From NCBI RefSeq assembly GCF_004125265.1, contig NZ_RDTE01000003.1, positions 4,960,001 to 5,024,000 on the forward strand: a stretch of DNA of 64,000 nt, in the 5' to 3' direction. Under the pieces are notes generated by a model. The model did no database searches and was not told where the DNA came from. It worked only from the letters and a program-made list of their open reading frames with translations. Of this stretch, positions 50,314 through 58,521 are shown in pieces; within the stretch, counting starts at the first letter, position 1, and every line of letters begins with the position of its first letter. Origin of the DNA: Streptomyces lydicus. GTDB taxonomy: Bacteria > Actinomycetota > Actinomycetes > Streptomycetales > Streptomycetaceae. A program made the position numbers and the translations under genes.

Positions 50314-50991
50314 TCAGGACACGCTGCCGAGGCCCGGAGTTCCCCCGGGCGCCGGGTAGGGGCGCTCCTCGGGCAGCAGCGCGGCGGCCGCCGCCATCCC
50401 CCCGGCACGCACCAGCTCATGGATCTCCCGGGCCAGCGGCGTGACATCCGTGATCGCCACCGTCCACTCGTCGGCATACCGGCGTGACGCCTCCCCCGCC
50501 AGCCCCAGCTGCAGCGACCGGTGCGGCAGCGCCCGCAGCCGCAGATCCCGCTCCGGATCCCACTGCACCCGCGCCGGCGCCCGCTTCAACTCCCGCCGCC
50601 AGGAGGCGCGGTCGGCGTGCTCCCCCGAGTCGTAGTGCGACAGGCAGGCCTGCCCCAGCGCCCAATCGAACCCGCCCCGCTCGATCTCGATCGCCAGCAC
50701 GGTCTCCTGATCCGCCTTCTCCCCCCACCCGCAGCGGTACATCATCCACAGGAACGACGGCTTGATCCACGTCATCCGCTCCCGCTTCCACGCAGCGGGA
50801 AACCGCCCGTCCCGCGCCGCCGGCAGGCCCAGCGCGGGGGAGTACGCCTGATAGACGGTGACGGTCGACTCGGTGTACAGGGCGCGGATGCGGTGGGGTG
50901 GTTCGGTGGGGTGGGAGGAGGCGTGGACGGGGGCGTGGGCGGTCTCCACGGGGGCGGCAGGGGCGCCAGGGGCTTCGGGGGTGGTGCTCAT
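50314..50991 (-). CDS. DUF4291 family protein
   Basis: A 225-residue cytosolic protein. RIRALYTESTVTVYQAYSPALGLPA, RMTWIKPSFLWMMYRCGWGEKADQETVLAIEIERGGFDWALGQ and ALPHRSLQLGLAGEASRRYADEWTVAITDVTPL are the conserved blocks of DUF4291, found in many bacteria and fungi. The fold and the function are not established; a nucleic-acid or nucleotide-modifying role has been suggested for related families but nothing in the sequence proves it. The first 30 residues are Ala/Pro/His-rich and probably not part of the fold. It is divergent from the DUF6232 gene. Confidence 0.88.
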   Translation of the reverse strand: MSTTPEAPGAPAAPVETAHAPVHASSHPTEPPHRIRALYTESTVTVYQAYSPALGLPAARDGRFPAAWKRERMTWIKPSFLWMMYRCGWGEKADQETVLAIEIERGGFDWALGQACLSHYDSGEHADRASWRRELKRAPARVQWDPERDLRLRALPHRSLQLGLAGEASRRYADEWTVAITDVTPLAREIHELVRAGGMAAAAALLPEERPYPAPGGTPGLGSVS

Positions 50992-51265
50992 GGCTGATCA
51001 TCCTGACGGAGGGCGGGGCCGGCGGCCAGCGAATTGCGGGGCGGGGGAGCGCCGGGGCTTCCGGGCAACCCGCAAGGCCAACGCCTCCGAACCGGGCCTT
51101 CGTCGTGGCGCGGGTGAAGGCTGCACGGACGGTCGCGTAACTGCATGCGACGGATCATCAACACCCCGCTGTGGTAACACTTTTCCTGAGAGAAACGCTT
51201 GCGTCGGTGAGACGCGTCGAGGTGAACGGCCTTCACCCGGCACGGTGTGATCAAGGGGGAATCGC

Positions 51266-51985
51266 GTGACATCAGCAGACCCGGCGGGACAGGCGTGGGA
51301 CACGCCTGCCGGCGCCGCACCCACACCCGGAGGCTCGCCGCCGCCTCCCGTCCCGCCGCAGCCACCGGCTGCACCGCCGCCCCCTGCCGACATCTATCCC
51401 GATGTGCCGCCGGCGGGCTCGGCGCGGCCGGCCACGGGGGTCAGCCTGCGGGTCAGCAAGCGGCTGCTCTGGGTCGGTGAGGCCTACTACCCGCTGCACA
51501 ACATCGCCCGGGTGCACACGCTCACCATCCACCCCCGGCGCAAGGACGCCGTCCTGCTCTTCGTGAAGCGGCTGCTGATCATCGGGGTGGTGGTGACGCT
51601 CCTTGGCCTGCTCGCCGGTCTGATCGACTCGTCCAGCGGGTTCGGAAGCAGCGACAGCGGCGGTTCCCCCGGGCTCACCGCGCTCGTCGTGATCGTCGCG
51701 CTCGCGTCGCTGGTCTATTGCCTCGTGGAGATGCTGAAAGTGCTCGGCGCGCCGTCACACTACGTCCTGGCCGTCGAGACCTCCGGCCCCTCCACCGCCG
51801 TGGTGACCAGTCCGGACCAGGCCCAACTGAGGCGGCTCGCCCAGCAGATCGCGGACGCGATCGAGAACCCGCAGGCGGAGTTCGAGGTGCGGGTGGACAC
51901 CATCACGATCAGCCCCAAGCACTATTACTTCGGAGACAACGTCAACATGTACGGCGGCACGGGCAACGTAGGGATGGCGGGCTGA
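51266..51985 (+). CDS. DUF6232-type membrane protein ending in a shared Gly/Asn-rich motif
   Basis: A 239-residue protein from GTG 51266 behind AAGGGGG. Residues 1-55 are Pro-rich and disordered. Residues about 58-92 form a small domain (VSLRVSKRLLWVGEAYYPLHNIARVHTLTI). Two membrane helices follow (VKRLLIIGVVVTLLGLLAGLI and GLTALVVIVALASLVYCLVEML), so both ends face the cytoplasm. After a further beta-rich domain (HYVLAVETSGPSTAVV ... LRRLAQQIADAIENP) the protein ends in HYYFGDNVNMYGG-TGNVGMAG. This last motif recurs at the N-terminus of the next protein, a layout used by amyloid-type signalling pairs. Translation is coupled to the next gene by TGATG. Confidence 0.75.
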   Translation: MTSADPAGQAWDTPAGAAPTPGGSPPPPVPPQPPAAPPPPADIYPDVPPAGSARPATGVSLRVSKRLLWVGEAYYPLHNIARVHTLTIHPRRKDAVLLFVKRLLIIGVVVTLLGLLAGLIDSSSGFGSSDSGGSPGLTALVVIVALASLVYCLVEMLKVLGAPSHYVLAVETSGPSTAVVTSPDQAQLRRLAQQIADAIENPQAEFEVRVDTITISPKHYYFGDNVNMYGGTGNVGMAG

Positions 51986-52347
51986 TGCGCGGCGGAGACC
52001 AGCACTACTACTTCGGCAGCGGCGACCACGTCACCATGCACGGCGGCTCCGGCAACGTCGGCATCGACAAGCGCGTCACTCCGGCGCAAGAGCTGCCCCC
52101 GGCCGTCCAGGAGGCCCTTCGCGAGCTCCTTGTCCTGGCCCGGGAGCTGCGCGCGCAGGTCCCGCCGGCCAGCGCGGGCGCCCTCGACACCGCGCTGCCG
52201 GCGCTCCGCGTCGAGTCGGACGTCCCACCGCAGGAGCGGCACCGCGCCCTGCTCGCGGTCGCGGGCATCGCCGCGACCGCGGGCACGCTCGGCACGCCGA
52301 TCGTCGAGGCCATCAACAAGATCCTCGAACTCATGGGAGCGAAGTGA
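51985..52347 (+). CDS. small protein with N-terminal shared motif and helical C-terminus, putative effector
   Basis: A 120-residue protein whose ATG 51985 overlaps the upstream stop. Residues 7-27 read HYYFGSGDHVTMHGG-SGNVGI, matching the C-terminal motif of the preceding membrane protein at 14 of about 20 positions. Residues 35-60 are a charged helix (PAVQEALRELLVLARELRAQV) and residues 90-120 a hydrophobic, partly amphipathic helix (LLAVAGIAATAGTLGTPIVEAINKILELMG) that could insert into a membrane. No family name recognised. Order and coupling suggest a sensor-effector pair; that is inference. Confidence 0.7.
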   Translation: MRGGDQHYYFGSGDHVTMHGGSGNVGIDKRVTPAQELPPAVQEALRELLVLARELRAQVPPASAGALDTALPALRVESDVPPQERHRALLAVAGIAATAGTLGTPIVEAINKILELMGAK

Positions 52348-52473
52348 GTCACCGGGGGTAAGCCCGTCCCACACGACGCGAGCTCACCGGACAACACACC
52401 TGGGTCCGGTCTCGGGGGCGCGGGCCGCCGGATTGCAGGCCGATGGGGGCGGTGTGTGCCTGCCCTCGTCCGG

Positions 52474-53046
52474 TCACTCGCCCCCGATGTCCTCCTGCCA
52501 CAGCTCCGGCCGGTTCCCGATGAAGTCCCGCATCATGGCGGCGCATTCGGGGTCGTCCAGCAGCACGATGCGTACGCCGTGCCGGGCCAGCCAGTCGTGG
52601 CCGCCGTGGAAGGTGCGGGCCTCGCCGATGACGACGCGGGAGATGCCGAACTGGCGGACCAGGCCGCTGCAGTACCAGCAGGGGGAGAGGGTGGTGACCA
52701 TGGTCGTACCGCGGTACGTGGACCGGCGGCCGGCGGCGCGGAAGGCCGCGGTTTCGGCGTGCAGGGTGGGGTCGTCGTCCTGGACGCGGCGGTTGTGTCC
52801 GCGGCCGAGGAGGGTGCCGTCCGGGCCGTAGAGGGCCGCGCCGATCGGGATGCCGCCCTCGGCGAGACCGGTGCGGGCCTCGGCGAGCGCCGTCGCCAGC
52901 ATGGCGCGGGCCTGTTCCTGGACGTGGGTGGGGTGGCCGGCCGGGTCGCTGTGGCGGTCGGCGTGGCCGTCGATGCGGCCGTCTACGTGGCCGTGCGGGC
53001 GGAGATCGTCGCGGTCCCGGCCCTGGTCCTGCGTACGGTCGTCCAT
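52474..53046 (-). CDS. yeast-type cytosine deaminase-like nucleobase deaminase
   Basis: A 190-residue zinc deaminase. LHAETAAFRAAGR holds the HxE motif (metal His and catalytic Glu) and TTLSPCWYCSGLV the PCxxC cysteines. The surrounding sequence is closer to fungal cytosine deaminase than to bacterial tRNA-adenosine or guanine deaminases: EGGIPIGAALYGPDGTLLGRGHNRR near the start and the C-terminal NRPELWQEDIGGE, which in the yeast enzyme covers the active site. It should deaminate cytosine or a related base. The first 45 residues are Asp/His/Arg-rich and variable, so an internal start is possible. It is convergent with the putative effector gene. Confidence 0.88.
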   Translation of the reverse strand: MDDRTQDQGRDRDDLRPHGHVDGRIDGHADRHSDPAGHPTHVQEQARAMLATALAEARTGLAEGGIPIGAALYGPDGTLLGRGHNRRVQDDDPTLHAETAAFRAAGRRSTYRGTTMVTTLSPCWYCSGLVRQFGISRVVIGEARTFHGGHDWLARHGVRIVLLDDPECAAMMRDFIGNRPELWQEDIGGE

Positions 53047-53073
53047 GAACTCACCGTACGCCGGGCGGCACGC

Positions 53074-53526
53074 TCAGGGAGCTTCCTCGGGGCCGTTCGC
53101 CGTACCCCCGTTGGCGGTCCCGCCGTTCGCCGACCCGCCGTCCGAGGCACCACCGCTCTTGCGCCGCAGTTCCTCCTCGCGGCGGCGCAGGTCCGCCTCC
53201 CAGTCCTTGAGCAGCGCCTCGTCCTTCTTGTTCTCCTGCTGGAGGGAGCGCAGGAACTCGGGATTGTCGTCGGGCGCGACGAACTTGGTGCGGTGGTTGC
53301 GGTGCCAGGCGGAGGGCGTCGAGCCGCCGTCCGCCGCCGGCTGCCGCTGCTTGCCCGCCACCAGCCAGGCGACCGGGCCGACCAGCACCTCACCGAAGAG
53401 CAGGATGATGATCACCCAGATCACCTTGGGCAGTCCGCGCACCTGGGATTCGGGGGTGTTCAGGCAGTCGATGAACGCGTAGATCCACAGTGCGAGCACC
53501 AGGAGGAACGGCAGATACCTGAGCAT
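53074..53526 (-). CDS. PLDc_N (phospholipase D-nuclease N-terminal) domain protein
   Basis: A 150-residue protein from ATG 53526. The first 62 residues are two membrane helices with the PLDc_N pattern: LRYLPFLLVLALWIYAFIDCLNTP and GLPKVIWVIIILLFGEVLVGPVAWLVAG. The rest is cytoplasmic and charged, with a coiled-coil-like stretch (FLRSLQQENKKDEALLKDWEADLRRREEELRRK) and a Gly/Asn/Thr-rich tail (GGTANGGTANG). There is no catalytic HKD motif. Function unknown; it is divergent from mqnL as in other streptomycetes. Confidence 0.85.
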   Translation of the reverse strand: MLRYLPFLLVLALWIYAFIDCLNTPESQVRGLPKVIWVIIILLFGEVLVGPVAWLVAGKQRQPAADGGSTPSAWHRNHRTKFVAPDDNPEFLRSLQQENKKDEALLKDWEADLRRREEELRRKSGGASDGGSANGGTANGGTANGPEEAP

Positions 53527-53613
53527 TGCGGACGAGCCCCCTGCACGCGACGGCGGGCCCGCGGCGGGGCCCGGTGACCCGTCCAGGGTAGTGCGTACCC
53601 GATACTGGACGGC

Positions 53614-55068
53614 ATGGCTTACGACGATCTTCGCTCGTTCCTGCGCGCACTGGAGCGGGAGGGCGACCTGAGGCGCATCAAGGCCGAGGTCGACCCGTAT
53701 CTGGAAGTCGGCGAGATCGTGGACCGGGTGCAGAAGTCCGGCGGCCCGGCGCTGCTCTTCGAGAACGTCAAGGGCTCGGCGATGCCGCTCGCCATGAACG
53801 TCTACGGCACCGACCGGCGGCTGCTGAAGGCACTGGGCCTGAAGACGTACGAGGACATCAGCGCCAAGATCGGCGGGCTGCTCAAGCCGGAACTGCCGCA
53901 GGGCTTCGTCGGCGTGCGTGAGGCGTTCGGGAAGCTCGCGGGCATGACGCACGTGCCGCCCAAGAAGATCAAGGAAGCGCCCGTCCAGGAGGTCGTGCTC
54001 CAGGGCGACGACGTCGATCTCGACCAGCTCCCGGCGCTGTTCACCTGGCCCGAGGACGGCGGCTCCTTCTTCAACCTCGGGCTGACGCACACCAAGCACC
54101 CGGAGACCGGGGTGCGCAACCTCGGCCTCTACCGCCTCCAGCGCCACGACAAGCGCACCATCGGGATGCACTGGCAGATCCACAAGGACAGCCGCAACCA
54201 CTACCAGGTCGCCGCCAAGCGCGGGGAGAAGCTGCCGGTCGCCATCGCCTTCGGCTGCCCGCCGGCCGTCACGTACGCCTCGACCGCGCCGCTGCCCGGT
54301 GACATCGACGAGTACCTCTTCGCGGGCTTCCTCCAGGGCAAGCGGATCGAGATGGTCGACTGCAAGACCGTCCCGCTACAGGTCCCGGCCAACGCCGAGG
54401 TCGTCATCGAGGGCTGGCTGGAGCCCGGCGAGATGCTGCCCGAGGGCCCGTTCGGCGACCACACCGGCTTCTACACGCCGCAGGAGCCCTTCCCGGCGCT
54501 GACCATCGACTGTGTGACGATGCGCAAGCGGCCGCTGCTCCAGTCGATCGTGGTGGGGCGTCCGCCGACGGAGGACGGGCCGCTGGGACGGGCGACGGAG
54601 CGGTTCTTCCTGCCGCTGCTGAAGATCATCGTCCCGGACATCGTGGACTACCACCTGCCGGAGTCCGGCGGCTTCCACAACTGCGCGATCGTCTCGATCG
54701 ACAAGAAGTATCCCAAGCACGCGCAGAAGGTCATGCACGCCATCTGGGGCGCGCACATGATGTCGCTGACCAAGCTGATCGTGGTCGTGGACGCGGACTG
54801 CGATGTCCACAACCTCCACGAGGTCTCCTGGCGGGCGCTCGGCAACACCGACTACGCCCGCGACCTCACCGTCGTCGAAGGCCCCGTCGACCATCTCGAC
54901 CACGCCTCCTACCAGCAGTTCTGGGGCGGCAAGGCGGGGATCGACGCGACGGAGAAGTGGCCCGAGGAGGGCTATACACGCGACGGCGGCTGGCCGCACA
55001 TGGTCGAGTCCGACCCGCGGACGGCGGCGATGGTCGACCGCCGTTGGAAGGAGTACGGACTCTCATGA
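53614..55068 (+). CDS. mqnL: menaquinone biosynthesis decarboxylase, UbiD family
   Basis: A 484-residue UbiD-type decarboxylase. LRSFLRALEREGDLRRIKAEVDPYLEVGEI is the UbiD N-terminus; ITYKDSRNHY-like region IHKDSRNHYQVAAKRGEKLPVAIAFGCPP and EVVIEGWLEPGEMLPEGPFGDHTGFYTP (Glu-Asp-rich) bind prenylated FMN and manganese; FHNCAIVSIDKKYPKHAQKVMHAIWG completes the active site. In the futalosine route it removes the carboxylate of prenylated 6-hydroxy-2-naphthoate and needs the prenyl-FMN made by the UbiX-type partner (mqnM, 57.5 kb). It overlaps mqnP by ATGA. Confidence 0.93.
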   Translation: MAYDDLRSFLRALEREGDLRRIKAEVDPYLEVGEIVDRVQKSGGPALLFENVKGSAMPLAMNVYGTDRRLLKALGLKTYEDISAKIGGLLKPELPQGFVGVREAFGKLAGMTHVPPKKIKEAPVQEVVLQGDDVDLDQLPALFTWPEDGGSFFNLGLTHTKHPETGVRNLGLYRLQRHDKRTIGMHWQIHKDSRNHYQVAAKRGEKLPVAIAFGCPPAVTYASTAPLPGDIDEYLFAGFLQGKRIEMVDCKTVPLQVPANAEVVIEGWLEPGEMLPEGPFGDHTGFYTPQEPFPALTIDCVTMRKRPLLQSIVVGRPPTEDGPLGRATERFFLPLLKIIVPDIVDYHLPESGGFHNCAIVSIDKKYPKHAQKVMHAIWGAHMMSLTKLIVVVDADCDVHNLHEVSWRALGNTDYARDLTVVEGPVDHLDHASYQQFWGGKAGIDATEKWPEEGYTRDGGWPHMVESDPRTAAMVDRRWKEYGLS

Positions 55069-55967
55069 GCAGTGCATCCGCCGCGGTCCCGCAGCCGGGC
55101 CGCACCAAGGCCTTCCTGCGCCTGGTGATGATCGAGCACTCGGTCTTCGCGCTGCCCTTCGCCTATATCGCGTCGCTGACGGCGATGTACGAGTGGGACC
55201 GGCACGTCCACTGGGCCCGGCTGCTCCTCGTCACCCTCGCCATGGTCGGGCTGCGGACGTTCGCGATGGCGGCGAACCGGATCATCGACCGCGAGATCGA
55301 CGCCCGTAACCCGCGCACCGCACAGCGCGAACTGGTCACCGGCGCGGTGTCGGTGAAGTCGGCGTGGACGGGCGCGCTGATCGCGCTCGTCGTCTTCCTG
55401 GGCGCGGCGGCGCTGCTGAACCCGCTGTGCCTGGCGCTGGCGCCGCTCGCGGTGGTGCCGATGGTGGTCTATCCGTACGGCAAGCGGTTCACGAACTTCC
55501 CGCAGGCGATCCTCGGCCTGGCCCAGGCGATGGGCCCGATCGGCGCCTGGCTCGCGATCACCGGTTCCTGGTCCTGGGAGGCGGTGATCCTCGGCCTCGC
55601 GGTCGGCATCTGGATCGGCGGCTTCGACCTGATCTACGCCTGCCAGGACGTGGAGACGGACCGTGAGGTCGGCGTGAAGTCGGTGCCGGCCCGCTTCGGC
55701 ATCCCGGCCGCGATCCGGGGCGCGCGCGGCTGCCACCTCGTCACGACGGCGCTCTTCGTCTGGTACGCGCTGGCGACCGGCGCCGGTCTGTTCTTCTGGC
55801 TGGGCCTGGTGATCGTGGCGGCGGCCTTCCTGTACGAGCACACGATCGTGAAGCCGCATGACCTGACCCGGCTGAACCGGGCGTTCTTCCAGGTCAACGG
55901 CTTCATCGGGATTGCGCTCTTCGTGTGCGCGCTGCTGGATCTGCTGGTGCGGGGGCTGACGGTGTGA
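55065..55967 (+). CDS. mqnP: menaquinone biosynthesis prenyltransferase, UbiA family
   Basis: A 300-residue membrane prenyltransferase. MAANRIIDREIDARNPRT carries the first Asp-rich prenyl-diphosphate motif (NxxxDxxxD) and IYACQDVETDREVGVKSVP the second. Eight hydrophobic helices are apparent. It attaches the polyprenyl tail to 6-hydroxy-2-naphthoate in the futalosine pathway. ATG 55065 overlaps the mqnL stop, so the two proteins are made together. Confidence 0.93.
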   Translation: MSSASAAVPQPGRTKAFLRLVMIEHSVFALPFAYIASLTAMYEWDRHVHWARLLLVTLAMVGLRTFAMAANRIIDREIDARNPRTAQRELVTGAVSVKSAWTGALIALVVFLGAAALLNPLCLALAPLAVVPMVVYPYGKRFTNFPQAILGLAQAMGPIGAWLAITGSWSWEAVILGLAVGIWIGGFDLIYACQDVETDREVGVKSVPARFGIPAAIRGARGCHLVTTALFVWYALATGAGLFFWLGLVIVAAAFLYEHTIVKPHDLTRLNRAFFQVNGFIGIALFVCALLDLLVRGLTV

Positions 55968-56015
55968 CGGCTTGGGGCCGGCTGTCTCGGCCCTTGCCGA
56001 GCGGCGCCGGTTCTC

Positions 56016-56705
56016 TCAGCCCTTGCTGAGCGGCCAGGCAACCAGCCGCGGATAGGTCCACAGCTCACCGCGGGACGCCTTCACCGTGCCGATGACCGCG
56101 CAGATGATGCCGGACAGGGCGAAGCCGCCGAAGAGGACGATCACGGTCAGCAGCGGGACCGCCAGGCCGGAGCTGTTGCGCTGTGCCTCCGTGTGGGCGG
56201 CCGCGGCGAAGATGAGGGCGCTGGCGAAGTAGAGCACCGTGCCGAGCGCCGCCATGACGGCCTGGGTGATGCCGAAGTTCATGGCCTGGGTGGCGTGGTG
56301 GCGGACGTACGGATCGTGCTTGTGGCGGTCGTTGCCGCGGACGGACAGCGGGAAGATCCAGCCGAGCAGGGCGCCCAGCCCGCAGCACATCGTCGAGCCC
56401 ACGGTCACGGTCAGCAGCGCGCCGAGGTGGGCCCACATCGCGGGGCCGGTCGAGGGCGCGGGCGGCGGGGCGCCGGGGCCGTAACCGGGTCCTGGCGGCT
56501 GCTGGGCGCCGGGGTAGCCGTAGCTTCCTGGGCCGCCGTGCCAGCTCTGCTGCGATGCCCCGTACGGATCCTGCGGCGTTCCGTACCCCGGCTGCGATGC
56601 CCCGTACGGATCCTGCGGAGTTCCGTACCCCGGCTGTGGTGCCCCGTACGGCTGCTGTGGTCCGCCGGCCGGAGGGCCGTAGCTGGGCTGGTGGTAGTCG
56701 GACAT
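56016..56705 (-). CDS. DUF4870 domain membrane protein
   Basis: A 229-residue protein. Residues 1-85 are Pro/Gly/Tyr/Gln-rich with two copies of GYGTPQDPYGAS, encoded by a DNA repeat at about 56555-56640. The C-terminal half is the DUF4870 domain (MWAHLGALLTVTVGSTMCCGLGALLGWIFPLSVRG, DPYVRHHATQAMNFGITQAVMAALG, then IICAVIGTVKASRGELWTYPRLV) with three or four helices. Function is unknown. The gene stands on the opposite strand between mqnP and the rhomboid gene. Confidence 0.88.
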   Translation of the reverse strand: MSDYHQPSYGPPAGGPQQPYGAPQPGYGTPQDPYGASQPGYGTPQDPYGASQQSWHGGPGSYGYPGAQQPPGPGYGPGAPPPAPSTGPAMWAHLGALLTVTVGSTMCCGLGALLGWIFPLSVRGNDRHKHDPYVRHHATQAMNFGITQAVMAALGTVLYFASALIFAAAAHTEAQRNSSGLAVPLLTVIVLFGGFALSGIICAVIGTVKASRGELWTYPRLVAWPLSKG

Positions 56706-56822
56706 GGTCTGCTCCCCCGTATGTACTGCGTACCGCGGCCGCGTGCTGCGCACCCCGCCGTGCCCCGGCGCCGCGCGTGCTGCGAGGCAGTGCGCCGCCG
56801 TGGCTCCCGTTCACAGCCGAGG

Positions 56823-57419
56823 CTACGTGACGGGTCGGACACCGGCCCCGGCGAGGTCGTGGCCGCGCGGGCGCTCCCGGAAGACGAAGGCCGCCAGCAC
56901 CCCGCCGATCAGCCCGAACAGGTGCCCCTGCCAGCTGATCCCGTTGTCGGACGGCAGCGCGCCCCACAGGATCGAGCCGTAGAGCACGCCGATGACCAGG
57001 CCGATGCCGATGTCGAGGGCGCTGCGCTCGATGAAGCCGCGTACCAGCAGATAGCCGAAGAGGCCGAAGACGACGCCCGAGGCGCCGGCGGTGTTGCTGT
57101 CCGGTGCGGCGGTGAACCATACGCCCAGCCCGCTGGCGAGGATGATCAGCAGCACGACCGCGAGCAGGCGGCCGATCCCGCTGCGCAGCGCGGCGACGAA
57201 GCCGAGCAGCAGCAACGGCAGGGTGTTCGCGGCGAGATGGGCGAAGCCGAAGTGCAGGAACGCGGCGGGCACCACATCGAGCAGTTCGGCGGGCTCGCGC
57301 GGCTGGATGCCGAAGGTGTCCAGGCTGCCGCCGGTGGCGGCGTCGACGCCCTCCAGCAGCCACAGCAGCGCGACCCAGCCCAGCATCAGGCAGATCGCGG
57401 GCTTCGCGCGTGATCTCAT
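56823..57419 (-). CDS. rhomboid-family intramembrane serine protease
   Basis: A 198-residue protein with six membrane helices. FLHFGFAHLAANTLPLLLLGFV is the conserved HxxxN region of the second helix; TAGASGVVFGLFGYLLV carries the catalytic serine in GASG; and SWQGHLFGLIGGVLAAF the catalytic histidine. Rhomboids cleave membrane proteins within or near a helix; the substrate here is unknown. ATG 57419 is used with AAGGGACGG upstream. It is divergent from mqnM, separating it from mqnP. Confidence 0.92.
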   Translation of the reverse strand: MRSRAKPAICLMLGWVALLWLLEGVDAATGGSLDTFGIQPREPAELLDVVPAAFLHFGFAHLAANTLPLLLLGFVAALRSGIGRLLAVVLLIILASGLGVWFTAAPDSNTAGASGVVFGLFGYLLVRGFIERSALDIGIGLVIGVLYGSILWGALPSDNGISWQGHLFGLIGGVLAAFVFRERPRGHDLAGAGVRPVT

Positions 57420-57536
57420 CTTCGGCCGTCCCTTCTCGTCCCCCGGCGGGGCGGCCCTCGGCGGGGCCGCGCGCGGGGCGCCACAGGTAAGAACGGCCGT
57501 GGTGGGGTCCGCGGTTCCGCCGGATAGGCTCGATGC

Positions 57537-58265
57537 GTGGAGCCGCCGCACAACGACACCAGTAAGCAGGGCCCCGGCCGACGCCGTCCGTGGGTCGTGG
57601 GGATTTCCGGCGCGTCCGGGACGCCGTATGCGGCGTCCGTGTTGCGCGGGCTGCTCGCCGCCGGGGAGGCGGTGGATCTGATCGTCAGCCGGGCGTCGCG
57701 GCTGACCCTGCTGGACGAGACCGGGATCGCCTTCCGGGATGCCCACTGGCGCGCCGGCCTGCGGGAATGGCTGGCGCGCGGGGCGGACGGCAAACCGTCG
57801 ACGTTTCCGGTGACGGAGGCGGACCTGGCGGATGTGCGGTACTGGCCGGCCGGGGATCTGGCGGCCGGGCCCTCGTCGGGTTCGTATCCGGTGAAGGGGA
57901 TGCTGATCGTCCCGGCGAGCACGGCGTGTGTGGCCGGGGTGGCGCTCGGGCTCTCGAAGGATCTGCTGCAGCGGGTGGCGAGCGTGACGCTCAAGGAGCG
58001 GCGGCGGCTGGTGGTCGCGGTGCGCGAGACCCCGCTGAACGGTCCGACACTCAAGCACCTGGTGACGCTGGACGAGGCGGGCGCCGTGGTGCTGCCCGCC
58101 TCACCGGCGTTCTATGCGGGGGCGACGCACATCCAGGATCTGGTGGACTTCGTCGCCGGCCGGGCGCTCGATGCGGCCGAGGTGCCGCACGGGCTCTACC
58201 GGCGCTGGGAAGGGGAGCTGCGGGGCGGCTCCAAGGAAGCGGAGGAGGCCCCGGACGCCGGCTAG
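57537..58265 (+). CDS. mqnM: UbiX-type flavin prenyltransferase for menaquinone synthesis
   Basis: A 242-residue UbiX/PAD1-family enzyme from GTG 57537. VVGISGASGTPYAASVLRGLLAAG is the FMN-binding N-terminus; GSYPVKGMLIVPASTACVAGVALGLSKDLLQRVASVTLKERRRLVVAVRETPLN and ASPAFYAGATHIQDLVDFVAGRALD are signature blocks. It makes the prenylated FMN cofactor for MqnL. The stop codon overlaps the stop of the minus-strand 43-residue gene by three bases. Confidence 0.92.
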   Translation: MEPPHNDTSKQGPGRRRPWVVGISGASGTPYAASVLRGLLAAGEAVDLIVSRASRLTLLDETGIAFRDAHWRAGLREWLARGADGKPSTFPVTEADLADVRYWPAGDLAAGPSSGSYPVKGMLIVPASTACVAGVALGLSKDLLQRVASVTLKERRRLVVAVRETPLNGPTLKHLVTLDEAGAVVLPASPAFYAGATHIQDLVDFVAGRALDAAEVPHGLYRRWEGELRGGSKEAEEAPDAG

Positions 58266-58393
58266 CGCTTCTTCGCTGCGGCGGCGCGGCCGAAGAGGCG
58301 GGTCCGCGGTGCCGCGGCCCGGTGGGCACGTGAACGATTGGCCTGGTCCTGCAGCTCACGCATGCGGGCGTAGGCCATCTCGATCGAGTACAC
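58262..58393 (-). CDS. 43-residue basic conserved small protein
   Basis: GTG 58393 follows AGGAGT by seven bases on the minus strand and the frame runs 43 codons to TAG 58264-58262. The protein (MYSIEMAYARMRELQDQANR, then SRAHRAAAPRTRLFGRAAAAKKR) has a short helix with an AxxRMRELQxxAxR pattern and a strongly basic tail (pI above 11). Small proteins of this type are widespread in Streptomyces without known function. The ribosome binding site, codon bias and unusual tail-to-tail stop overlap with mqnM support a real gene. Nucleic-acid or membrane binding is possible from the charge. Confidence 0.7.
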   Translation of the reverse strand: MYSIEMAYARMRELQDQANRSRAHRAAAPRTRLFGRAAAAKKR

Positions 58394-58521
58394 GGTGACA
58401 ACTCCTGAGATCGTCTGTGATTGTCGTGATCGGCTGAAAGATTCACAGGGTCAAGGCCCTGTATGCCTTAGATTCTACATGCAGAACCCGAATATGCGTA
58501 AAGATTGGAAGGCTTGAGGGC

